DNA of 64,000 nt from Pseudomonas bharatica CSV86 (lineage in GTDB: Bacteria; Pseudomonadota; Gammaproteobacteria; Pseudomonadales; Pseudomonadaceae). The stretch is from NCBI RefSeq assembly GCF_000319305.2, contig NZ_AMWJ02000002.1:558001-622000 (forward strand), given 5' to 3'. Within the stretch, counting starts at the first letter, position 1. Every line of letters begins with the position of its first letter. The notes under the pieces are model-generated. The model was given only the letters and a program-made list of their open reading frames with translations. It did not search any database and had not been told where the DNA came from. A program made the position numbers and the translations under genes. Shown here piece after piece: positions 1 through 8,913 of this stretch.

Positions 1-1019
1 GCCACCCAGGCCAGCAGGTCGGCGCGGACCCCGGCGTAGTTGAGCAGGGTGTTGCCCTTGGCGGCAGCGCCATAGCCAACCACGCGCTTGCCCTCGGCCT
101 TGGCCTGGAGCAGGAAGCGCAGCAACTGGTGCTTGATGCGTTCGGCGGCCGGGGCCAGCGTCGTGTAGAAATCGACAGTGGTTACTCCAACCTTGTCCTC
201 CGTGTCGAGCAAGGCCTGCACCGCCGGCCGCAGCGCCTGCGGACCATCGACACGCTGCACGTAGACCCGCAACGAGCCGCCGTGGGTCGGCAACTCCTCG
301 ACGTCGAAGATCTCCAGGCCGTTGCGCTGGCACAGGGTGCGCACCGCCGTCAGCGACAGGTAGGAATAATGCTCGTGGTACAGGGTGTCGAACTGGCTCT
401 CGGCCATCAGGCTGAGCAGGTGCGGGAATTCGAAGGTGGCAACCCCCGACGGCTTGAGCAGCGTGGCGAAGCCGCGCAGAAAATCGTTGATGTCCGGAAC
501 ATGGGCGAGCACGTTGTTGGCCGCCATCAGGTCGGCACTCCAGCCCTCGCCCACCAGTTGCGCAGCCGCCTGTTCGCCGAAGAATACCTCGCGAATGTCC
601 AGGCCCTTGTCACGCGCGGCCTGGGCGGTGCTGCGGGTCGGCTCGACGCCGAGGCAGGGAATGCTGCGCGCGGCGACGTATTGCAGCAGGTAGCCGTCAT
701 TGGCGGCGATTTCCACCACCCGGCTGTGCTCGTCCAGGCCGAAGCGCGCGCTCATGTCCTCGACGTACTGCCGGGCATGGGCCAGCCACGAACTGGAGTA
801 GGAACTGAAATAGGCGTAGTCGGCATCGAACAGCGCGTCGGCGCGGGTGTAGTCCTCGGTCTGCACCAGCCAGCACGCCTGGCACACGCCAACCTTGAGC
901 GGCACCCAGGCCTCGGCAGCCGCCAGTTGCTCGGCGCGCAGGTAGGCATTGGAAGGCGGCGCGGTGCCCAGGTCGATCAGGGGCAGGCTCAGCGCTGCGC
1001 CACAGCCACGGCAATTCAT
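1..1019 (-). CDS. NDP-sugar C-methyltransferase, cut by left edge
   Basis: SAM-dependent methyltransferase of the sugar C-methyltransferase class. The frame is open from an ATG at 1019 to the left edge, so the C-terminus is missing. The N-terminus has a zinc-binding pattern (Cys3, Cys6, Cys46, Cys49). A SAM-binding motif follows (VVEIAANDGYLL), and the last visible part (VVGYGAAAKGNTLLNY) is typical of the C-terminal domain of this family. The ATG overlaps the TGA of the upstream epimerase gene (ATGA), so the two are translationally coupled. In context it should methylate a carbon of a CDP- or dTDP-linked 4-keto-6-deoxy sugar for flagellin glycosylation; the exact sugar is inference. Confidence 0.85.
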   Translation of the reverse strand, partial: MNCRGCGAALSLPLIDLGTAPPSNAYLRAEQLAAAEAWVPLKVGVCQACWLVQTEDYTRADALFDADYAYFSSYSSSWLAHARQYVEDMSARFGLDEHSRVVEIAANDGYLLQYVAARSIPCLGVEPTRSTAQAARDKGLDIREVFFGEQAAAQLVGEGWSADLMAANNVLAHVPDINDFLRGFATLLKPSGVATFEFPHLLSLMAESQFDTLYHEHYSYLSLTAVRTLCQRNGLEIFDVEELPTHGGSLRVYVQRVDGPQALRPAVQALLDTEDKVGVTTVDFYTTLAPAAERIKHQLLRFLLQAKAEGKRVVGYGAAAKGNTLLNYAGVRADLLAWV

Positions 1020-1576
1020 GCAGGCACTCCGGTGAAATGATGATCCAGCCAGGGATGGGCCTCATCCCGGGCCGACAGATTCTTGACAGGCAGCGGCCAG
1101 GCAATGGCCAGGCGCGGGTCATGCACCGACAGCCCGCCTTCGCGTCCCGGCGCGTAGTCCGCACTGTGCAGGTAAAGCAGCTCGGCCTCTTCGCCGAGCA
1201 CCTGGAAACCGTGGGCGAAACCGGCGGGGATCAGCAGGCTGCGACCGTCACCGGCCTTGAGGTGTTCGGCATGCCAGTGCAGGAAGGTCGGCGAGCCCTC
1301 GCGCAGGTCCACCGCCACATCCCAGACTTCACCGCGCAGGCAGGTGATCAGCTTGGCTTCCGGCTGCTCGCCCTGCTGGTAATGCAGGCCGCGCACCGAA
1401 CCCTGGCCGAGGGTGTGCGAGTGATTGATCTGGCGAATGTGCAACGGCACGCCCAGGCCGGCCAGGCTGCCTTCGCAGAACAGCCGGGAAAACTGCCCGC
1501 GGGCATCGCCGTGGCGCTTGTGCTGCACGCTGTAGAGCCCGGCCAGCGGCAGGGCATGGAGTTGCAGGTCGCTCAC
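1016..1576 (-). CDS. dTDP-4-dehydrorhamnose 3,5-epimerase-like protein (RmlC family)
   Basis: Cupin-fold sugar epimerase of about 186 residues, a normal RmlC length. The catalytic-His segment RGLHYQ (His65), the IPAGFAHGF core and the C-terminal YAPGREGG part are all present. I chose the GTG at 1576, which overlaps the TGA of the preceding dehydratase gene (GTGA). The frame extends further upstream, but only inside that dehydratase gene. It probably epimerises the 4-keto-6-deoxy product of the neighbouring CDP-glucose 4,6-dehydratase, so the substrate is more likely CDP- than dTDP-linked (inference from context). It is co-transcribed with the cytidylyltransferase and dehydratase upstream and the C-methyltransferase downstream. 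Confidence 0.85.
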   Translation of the reverse strand: MSDLQLHALPLAGLYSVQHKRHGDARGQFSRLFCEGSLAGLGVPLHIRQINHSHTLGQGSVRGLHYQQGEQPEAKLITCLRGEVWDVAVDLREGSPTFLHWHAEHLKAGDGRSLLIPAGFAHGFQVLGEEAELLYLHSADYAPGREGGLSVHDPRLAIAWPLPVKNLSARDEAHPWLDHHFTGVPA

Positions 1577-2655
1577 GACAGCTCCGCGTACAGGTTCAGC
1601 TGATCCAGGGTAACGGCGCGCATCTCGTCGCCACGCTTCCACGCCAGGTGCCATTGCAGGGTGTGCTCCAGGCACTCTCGCAAGGACCAGCGGGTGCGCC
1701 AGCCGAGCAGTTGCCGGGCACGACCGCTGTCCAGGCGCAGCACGCCGGCTTCATGCAGGTCGCTCGGCTCGACGCGCATGCCCGGCGAGTCCGGCCATTG
1801 CCGCGACAGGTGCGCGACCACATCGCCAACGCTGCACATATCGCCTTCGGCCGGGCCGAAGTTCCAGGCACCGGCGAAAACCGGGCCCTCGGTATACAAG
1901 CGATGGGCCAGCAGCAGGTAGCCCGCCAGCGGTTCGAGGGCGTGCTGCCAGGGGCGGACCGCCTGGGGATAGCGCAAGGTCACCGGATGCCCCGCATCCC
2001 AGGCCTTGAGCACATCGGGGATAAGGCGTTCGGCAGCGAAATCGCCGCCGCCGAGCACATTGCCAGCCCGCGCCGTGGCCAGGGCGAGGCCATGCTCGGC
2101 GTGGCTGGCCGGCGGGAAAAAGGACGCCGCGTAGGATTGCGCCAGCAGTTCGCAGCAGGCCTTGCTGCTGCTGTACGGATCGTGGCCGCCGAGGGCTTCG
2201 TTCTCGCGGTAGGGCCATGGCCATTCCTGGTTGGCATAGACCTTGTCAGTAGTGACCAGCACCACCGAGCGCACGCCGCCGACCTGGCGAATGGCTTCGA
2301 GCAGGTTGAGCGTGCCCATCACGTTGCTGGACCAGGTGCCCAGCGGATCGCGATAGGCCTCGCGCACCAAGGGCTGCGCCGCCAGGTGCAGGACGATTTC
2401 CGGCTGCGCCTCGGCCACCACTTCGAGCAGGGCGCCAAGGTCGCGCAGGTCGCCACGGGCGTCCTTGATATCGCGGCCGACCTGGGCCAGCTCGTACAGG
2501 TTGGGGCCGGGTTGCGGATCGAGGGCGAAGCCGGTGACTTCGGCGCCCAGTTCCCGCAGCCAGAGTGCCAGCCAACTGCCCTTGAAACCGGTGTGACCGG
2601 TCAGCAGTACGCGCTTGCCGCTCCAGAACCCGGCATTCAGGCCCACTGTTTCCAT
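1573..2655 (-). CDS. rfbG: CDP-glucose 4,6-dehydratase
   Basis: Short-chain dehydrogenase/reductase-type sugar-nucleotide dehydratase, about 360 residues. It converts CDP-glucose to CDP-4-keto-6-deoxyglucose. The NAD-binding segment near the N-terminus reads LLTGHTGFKGSWLALWL and the catalytic Tyr-Lys pair is in YSSSKACCEL. GHTGFKGSW is characteristic of RfbG rather than of dTDP-glucose dehydratases. I chose the ATG at 2655, which has a GGGGAGG ribosome site a few bases upstream; a GTG three codons in is the alternative. The start overlaps the end of the cytidylyltransferase gene by about 19 bp. The gene lies in a tight minus-strand operon. Confidence 0.92.
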   Translation of the reverse strand: METVGLNAGFWSGKRVLLTGHTGFKGSWLALWLRELGAEVTGFALDPQPGPNLYELAQVGRDIKDARGDLRDLGALLEVVAEAQPEIVLHLAAQPLVREAYRDPLGTWSSNVMGTLNLLEAIRQVGGVRSVVLVTTDKVYANQEWPWPYRENEALGGHDPYSSSKACCELLAQSYAASFFPPASHAEHGLALATARAGNVLGGGDFAAERLIPDVLKAWDAGHPVTLRYPQAVRPWQHALEPLAGYLLLAHRLYTEGPVFAGAWNFGPAEGDMCSVGDVVAHLSRQWPDSPGMRVEPSDLHEAGVLRLDSGRARQLLGWRTRWSLRECLEHTLQWHLAWKRGDEMRAVTLDQLNLYAELS

Positions 2656-3409
2656 GGGGCCTCCCCGCTCTGCCACAACTGTTCAAGATGATTCTTGTCG
2701 CGCAGGGTATCCATCGGATGCCAGAAGCCATCGTGCTGGAAGGCGTTCAGTTGATCCTCTGCCGCCAGCCGGGCCAGGGGCTCGGATTCCCAGGAGGTGT
2801 GATCGTCGATGATATAGGGCAGGACCTTCGGCGACAGCACGAAGAAACCGCCGTTGATCCAGCCGCCGTCGCCGCGGGTTTCTCGATGAAGCCGCTGACC
2901 TTGTCACCGTCGCGCTCAAGGGCGCCGTAGCGTCCCGGCGGTTGCACGGCGGTGACCGTGGCGAGCTTGCCATGACCCATGTGGAAGTCCACCAGGGCGC
3001 CGATATTCAGGTCGGACACACCGTCGCCGTAGGTGAAGCAGAAGGCCTGCTCGTCTTCCACGTAGCGGGCGGCGCGGCGCAGGCGGCCACCGGTCATGGT
3101 TTCCTCGCCGGTGTCGATCAGGGTGACCCGCCACGGCTCGCTGTAGTTCTGGTGCACGTCCATGCGATTGGCACGCATGTCGAAGGTGACGTCGGAGGTG
3201 TGCAGGAAATAGTTGGCGAAGAAATCCTTGATCGCATAGCCCTTGTAGCCAAGGCAGATGACGAAATCGTGGATACCGTGGGCCGAGTACTGCTTCATGA
3301 TGTGCCAGAGAATTGGCTTCCCGCCGATCTCGATCATCGGCTTGGGCTTGAGGTGCGATTCCTCGCTGATGCGGGTACCCAGCCCACCGGCCAGAATTAC
3401 TGCCTTCAT
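2637..3409 (-). CDS. rfbF: glucose-1-phosphate cytidylyltransferase (frameshifted)
   Basis: Makes CDP-glucose from CTP and glucose-1-phosphate, the first step of the CDP-sugar pathway served by the next genes. The N-terminal nucleotidyltransferase signature MKAVILAGGLGTRISEES is intact, and a GGGGAAGGAC ribosome site precedes the ATG at 3409. The frame breaks after GFIEKP: the rest of the family sequence (GGWINGGFFVLSPKVLPYI onward, ending KQWA) continues in the next frame. Restoring one C in the run at 2876-2878 gives about 257 residues, the usual length. All conserved parts are present either side, so a sequencing error is more likely than a pseudogene. Confidence 0.9.
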
Positions 3410-3506
3410 GTCCTTCCCCTGTCGTCGCGCACGGCTGCAGCGCGGGATTTATGGCGATAGGAGGGGGACTTGCAGGAAACGCGCCAGATTTGCAGCGCCC
3501 TTTCGG

Positions 3507-3574
3507 GCCTCATCGCTGGCAAGGCCAGCTCCCACAGGGTTCGGCGGTGTCCGCGATACCTGTGGGAGCAACTG
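3507..3574. repeat. Pseudomonas REP element pair
   Basis: Imperfect inverted pair of the REP palindrome (GCTGGCAAGGCCAGCTCCC, later the reverse CCTGTGGGAGCAACTG). It lies between the glycosyltransferase gene and rfbF. The second arm is degenerate. Confidence 0.75.
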
Positions 3575-3627
3575 TCTTTGGGATGGGAGTGGGAGATTGT
3601 GTGTTGGAGGCCATCGAGGCCGCAACA

Positions 3628-6600
3628 TCACCCCGGCATCCAGCCGTCATACCACACCTGCACATGCTCCGGCCGCAGCACGTAGTTGCGCATGACCTCG
3701 TCGTGCAACTGGTCGCCCATGCGGTAGCTGGCGTCAGGGTCGGCCAGGTGCATGCGGATCGCGTCCAGCCATTCCTCGGTGGAGTTGGTCTTGACCCGCG
3801 TGCACGGCAGGTAGCCCCGGTAGGCGGCGGTGTCGGTGACGATCACCGGGTAGCCGCAGGCGCCGTACTCCAGCAAGCGCAGGTTGCTCTTGCAGTCGTT
3901 GAAGATGTGGAACTCCAGCGGCGCCAGCGCCAGGTCCAGGTTGAGGCTGGACAGCTTGGCCGGGTAGGCACCCAGGCCGACCGGTGGATGGAATTCGTGG
4001 ATGTAGGGGCGCAAGGCCGGCGGGCACATGCCGAAGAAAATCCACTCCACCTCGTTGGCCAGGGTCTTGATCACCTCGGCAATCACTTCCAGGTCGCCGG
4101 TATGGCTGGTACCGCCGCCCCACCCTACCCGCGGCTTGCTGGAGGTACGGCGCCGGGCGCGCTGGCCGACCCAGAGTTCCTCGGCCAGCATGTTGGGCAG
4201 CACGCGGATGTCGCGGTGGGTATCGCTCAGGGCATCGGCCAGCGGCTCGGTGGACACCACCAGGCGGTCGCAACGGGCAATGCCGCGGCGCAGCGAACCC
4301 TCCAGGTCACGCGGGGTGTGCTTGAGGTGGCCGTTCTTCTTCGGCACCTTGACCACGTAGTCGTCCAGCTCATAGATGACGAAGCCCTTCGAGTAGGTCT
4401 TGAGCCGCTCGATTTCCTTGATGAAACCTTCGGTGTAGCGCCCCTGCAGGATCGCCACGTCGGGCGCGCTGCGCGCGAGCTCGACGTTGGTGGGAATCTC
4501 GAAGTATTGCTGCTGCGTCACCCAGCCCGCCGCCTCCAGCTCGGTCAGCGGCTTGATGACCCGGTAGTGGCCCACGGCGGTCTTGTTCATCGGCAAGGCG
4601 AGGATGTGCGGCAGCGAACGCCCGACGAAAGGCTGCCAGCCGTCCTTGAGCCCAGGCTCGAGACGGAACGCCGCCTCCTTGAGCGAGAGATTCACGTTAT
4701 ACGCCGGATCCCGGGCAATCACCGGCATCCAGGCCTGCTGGAAGGCCTCGTGCTGCTGGACCAGCACGGCCTGGCGCTCGGCGTCCTTCTGCGGGTCCGG
4801 GCCGGGCCCGGCGGACGGTCCAGCACCAGGCGGGCACGGGGCGTCCAGACACTGAGATAACCGGCCTGGCGCATGCGCAGCCCCAGGTCGACATCGCTGA
4901 AGGCAGCGCTGAAGACGGCGTCGTTCAAGCCGCCCAGTTCCAGCAGCAACTGCTTGCGCACCAACAGGCAATCGGCGCCCAGGGCCGAGTAGTTCTGCGC
5001 CACCTGCAGCCGTTGCATATAGCCACCAGCCTGGCTCGCCTCGCCCACGAACGGCGAGTACACCGCGCCACGCATGCCCAGGATGCCGCCGGCATTGACC
5101 ACCAGGCCGTGGGCGTTGACCAGTTCGGCACCGACCATGCCGACTTCGGGACGCTGGCCATGGGCCAACAACTCATCCAGCCAGCCCCCTTCGGTTATCA
5201 CGGTGAAGACGTCGAGCATCACCAGGTATTCGCCCCGGGCCTGCCCCGCCGCCAGGTTCTGCTGGGCGGCGAACGAGCTTTCCTCGTCCAGCTCCAGTAC
5301 CCGCAAGCGCGCCCCCATCTGCGCCATGGCCGCCAGCCAGGTTCGCGACTCCTCGCGCTGGCTGGCGTTGTCGATCACCAGCACTTCGTAGTTCGGGTAG
5401 GTGGTCTTGGCAAATACGCTTTCCAGGCAACGCTCCAGCGCAGCGACCTGGTCGCGGAAGCTGAAGACCAGGGTCACCAGTGGCTGCGTCGGATGCAGGT
5501 AGCGGATCTGGTTGATCGCGCTGCCCATCTCGTTTTCCAGGCGATAGTCCATGCCCAGGCGGCGCAGGTGGGCATCGAGCACCCGCGGATTTTCCGCAAC
5601 CACGGCCGGCGAGGACAGCCAGGCGGCGAAGCCGAAGGCCGACTCCACCAGGACTTCCGGAACATGTTCGACCACCTGCGGGCCGTGGCTTTCGACCAGG
5701 CGCCAGAGCAGGTCATGGGGCGCCAGTTCCCGGTAGCCGCCGGCAAAGCCGCCCGCCGCCAGGTAATGCGCGCGCGAGAACGCCAGCACCCGCCCGGTGA
5801 AGGGATAGGCCCGCTGCAGGTCGAGGTTGAAGTCAGGCTTGAACACCGGCTCGCTGGAAACCTCGTCATCCAGCCCGCCTTCGTCACCATAGAGGCAGGC
5901 GATTTCGCCCAGGTGCACGATGCGCTCGGCCATCAGCATCAGGCTGAACTCGCTGAGGCGATCACCGGCGCGCAGCAGGCAGAACCAGTCGATGCCGTCC
6001 AGCTCGGGCAGCACTTCGTTGAGCTGCAACGCCCAGTCGTCCTGCAACGCCCGGCCGATCAGGCTTTCATCGAGGCTGGCCGGCAGCCGGCCGGCACCCA
6101 GCAACAGGGTGCTCGCGGCGCCGTAGCATTGACGCTGGATGCTGTCCAGGGTGCGCTGGCGCGCCTGGCTGTCGCCCTCGCTGTCGAGTACCACCACGGC
6201 AATCCGCGGCTGCCGCTCCCAGTGCTCACTCAGGCGCATCAAGCGGCGCAGTACCAGCGGGTCCTGGCGGCAGCCGAGCCATTCCTTGTAAAGCTCGGCG
6301 AAGGTATCACTGTGGTCGCCGACCTGGGATTCCTGGATCGCCTGCAAGCTGCGCAAGACATGGACCAGGAACAGATTTTCCCAGACACGCTCGACGCTGG
6401 AGCCATCCACCGGCAGGACATGGATCTTCACCCAGCCGGAGAACGACTCGCTGGCCGGCGGACGGGCGGCGAACATGCTGCGCAGCCATTGCAGCTCGTT
6501 GGCGCGCGAGGCTTGCAGGTCCGCCTGGCGGCGCAACTGCTCGGGGTGGATGCGCTCGATGCAGTTGATCTGGGCGGTCACCGCCAGGTTGCCGCGTCGC

Positions 6601-7211
6601 AGCAGGCAGACGAACAGCGCGAAATCGATATGGGCGTGGAACCCGGCCTCGACCAGCGCTGGCAGCAACTCGTTCAGGTCCTTGGCGCGCATCAGGGTGT
6701 TGCTGAAACCGCCGATGAAGTTCAGCGGATTGCTTTCGAAGAAGTCCAGCAGGTCGCTGCCGTGATAGACCGTGTCGCCCCAGGTGAACCAGCTGTTTTC
6801 CAGGCGCTGGGCCAGGGAGAAATCCTCGCCGTCCACCAGGCTGCGGCGAGTGGTGACCAGGCTGACGTCGTCGTTGGCCAGGTACAGCTTCAGCTCGCTG
6901 CTGATGCAGTCGGCCAGCAGACGGTCGTCGTCGCAAAGGAACTGTACGTATTCACCGCGGGCCAGCTCCAGCCCCGCCAACAGGTTGTGCGGCAGACCGA
7001 GGGGCCGGGCGTTGCGCTGGTAATACAAGGGGCAGCGCGCCAGGGGTTCCAACTCGTCGACGATGGCCTTGATCTCGTCGTCGCGCCCTTCGTCGCAGAC
7101 GATCACTTCGAGGTGGTCATGGCTCTGCGCCAGGGCGCTGACCAGGGCCGCGCGGAAAAAACGGGCGTTGTTGGCGGGAATGACAAGGCTGACAAGAGGT
7201 GCTGGATTCAC
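3628..7211 (-). CDS. multi-domain flagellar glycosyltransferase, FgtA/Fgt1-like (frameshifted)
   Basis: One very long glycosyltransferase, about 1195 residues, split by a single-base loss at about 4801-4809 in a GGGCC-rich stretch. First comes a GT2-type domain (VSLVIPANN, then YVQFLCDDDRL with the acidic cluster). A second GT2-type domain in the middle carries LVTLVFSFRDQ, VLVIDNAS and FSDVDLGLRMRQAGY. After the frame break a GT-B-like domain follows (YELDDYV, LPNMLAEE, PRVGWGGGTSHTGDLE, LLEYGACGYPVIVTD). Its place directly behind flgL and before the sugar genes matches the flagellin glycosylation islands of other pseudomonads (FgtA/Fgt1), so it probably glycosylates flagellin. The GTG start at 7211 is chosen because similarity begins there; the frame runs to an ATG at 7316. 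Confidence 0.85.
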
Positions 7212-7325
7212 GGGAAGACTCTCGACCAGGAACCGCCCTCGGGTGAAACGGAACAGCCTGGCACTGGGGGAATGGCGGCTGTGCCGCGCCACGCCCGTAG
7301 CGGGGACGCGGCGCAAGCGCAGGTT

Positions 7326-8900
7326 TTACAGGCTGTTGAACAGGCTCAGCTGGCTGATCCGGCTGAAGGCCATCTGCGACGCCTGGAGCATGGTCTGTTG
7401 CAAGGTCAGGCGGGTCATGACCTCGGCCGGGTCCGAGTCGCGGATCGACGACTGGGTGCTGGCGTTGGCGATGCTCAGGCTCTCGTTGGCCAGCTCCTGC
7501 AGGTCCAGGGCCTTGCCCCGACCACCGATGGAAGTCACGGTGTAGCCAAGTTGGTCCTGCCCGCTGCTGATGTTGGAGATGGCCGCATCGAGGGCTTCGC
7601 GCAGTTGCTGCTGGCCGGCGGTGCTGCCGTCGATCGGCTGTTCCAGGGCCTGGCGCAATTGGGCGACGGTGTCGAGGATGTTTTGCGTCTGGTGCTTGTT
7701 GACCTGCACCACGTACTGGTCACCGGAAGCAGGCGCTGCGCTGAAGTCGAACTGCACACCGGCAGCGGTGGCCGTCGGCGGCGTACCGGCCAGGGTACCG
7801 TTGGCCACCGGACGGCTGTCGGCGGTTACCGGCGAGGCGTACAGCTCGAAGTCGGTGGCGCTGGTGAACTTGATCACCGCACCACCGGACGGGAACGCCT
7901 TGGCGTATTTGTCGGCATCCACCACCTGGGTCGAGCTGACCTGGGCGCTGGAGGCGTTGCCCGGGCTGCGCACGCCGGTGATGGTGTCCGGCTTGCTCTC
8001 CAGGGTAAAGGTGTGCCCGGCCACCACGGCATCCGGGTTGGTGTCACCGGTCTGCAGGTTGATGTTCAGGCGCAGGTCGACGCCACGGAAGCTGATCGAA
8101 ACGCCACCCGTGGTGCTCGGATCGAAGGTTCCGGCATTGGTCGCATCGGCGGTGACATCCGTACCCGAGGCATCGGTGACCTTGAACTGGGTGCTGCTGA
8201 GCAGGGTGATGGTGTAGGGCTGGCCGCTGCGGAACTGGTCGTTGTAGCCCGAGGCGCTGGACATCTGCCCGTCGGTGAAACGCACGCGCCCGTCATCCGG
8301 GGTGGGTGCGGTCAGGGTGGTCTGGGTACGGTTGGTGTTCAGCGCCTGCTGGAAGGTCTTGGCCCCGCTGTTGGTAGCGGCCATGGTCAGCATGTCGCCG
8401 ACCTGCAGTTTCAGCTCGCCCTCGTCGCCCATGTAGCTGTAGGTACCATCGGCGTTGCGCACGAAGGGCTGGGTATCGCTCTTGGAGCCGGAGAACAGGT
8501 ACTGGCCGTTCTCGTCGCGGGTGTTCATCAGGCTCAGCAACTGCTCTTCGAGCTTGCCCAGCTCGGTGGCGGTGGCCTTGCGCTCGGTATCGGTAAAGCC
8601 GGCGTTGCCCGCCCCCAGCGCCAGCTCATTGACCCGCTGCAGCAGGGTGTTGATCGAGTTCAGGGTGGTTTCCGCCTGGCTCAGGCTGTTGCGCACCGAC
8701 GTGGTGTTGGTGGCGTACTGCTCGAGCATCGAATTCTGGTGGTCGAGCTGCAACAGGCGCGCCGCGCCCACCGGATCATCGGCGGCGGTGCGCACACGGA
8801 TCAGGTCGCTGGCTTCCTCGCCGGTCTTGACCACATTGGAATAGTTGCGCTGGTAGTTGGCGGCGCTGGATTCGTAGTACTGGGAAGTGGAAATACGCAT
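7326..8900 (-). CDS. flgL: flagellar hook-associated protein 3 (hook-filament junction)
   Basis: HAP3, 524 residues, forms the junction between hook-associated protein 1 and the filament. The N-terminus (MRISTSQYYESSAANYQRNY) and the C-terminal helical D0 segment (QTMLQASQMAFSRISQLSL) are the conserved flagellin-like ends. The centre is a long, variable, Thr/Asp-rich surface region. It is exported through the flagellar type III system. The start lies 13 bp after the flgK stop in the same minus-strand operon. The following gene is the glycosyltransferase. The frame is intact. Confidence 0.96.
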   Translation of the reverse strand: MRISTSQYYESSAANYQRNYSNVVKTGEEASDLIRVRTAADDPVGAARLLQLDHQNSMLEQYATNTTSVRNSLSQAETTLNSINTLLQRVNELALGAGNAGFTDTERKATATELGKLEEQLLSLMNTRDENGQYLFSGSKSDTQPFVRNADGTYSYMGDEGELKLQVGDMLTMAATNSGAKTFQQALNTNRTQTTLTAPTPDDGRVRFTDGQMSSASGYNDQFRSGQPYTITLLSSTQFKVTDASGTDVTADATNAGTFDPSTTGGVSISFRGVDLRLNINLQTGDTNPDAVVAGHTFTLESKPDTITGVRSPGNASSAQVSSTQVVDADKYAKAFPSGGAVIKFTSATDFELYASPVTADSRPVANGTLAGTPPTATAAGVQFDFSAAPASGDQYVVQVNKHQTQNILDTVAQLRQALEQPIDGSTAGQQQLREALDAAISNISSGQDQLGYTVTSIGGRGKALDLQELANESLSIANASTQSSIRDSDPAEVMTRLTLQQTMLQASQMAFSRISQLSLFNSL

Positions 8901-8913
8901 GCTCTACGACTCC

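Noticed and set aside
2637..2840. A separate 67-residue gene between rfbG and rfbF
   Set aside because: It is the C-terminal piece of RfbF displaced by a missing base, not a gene of its own.
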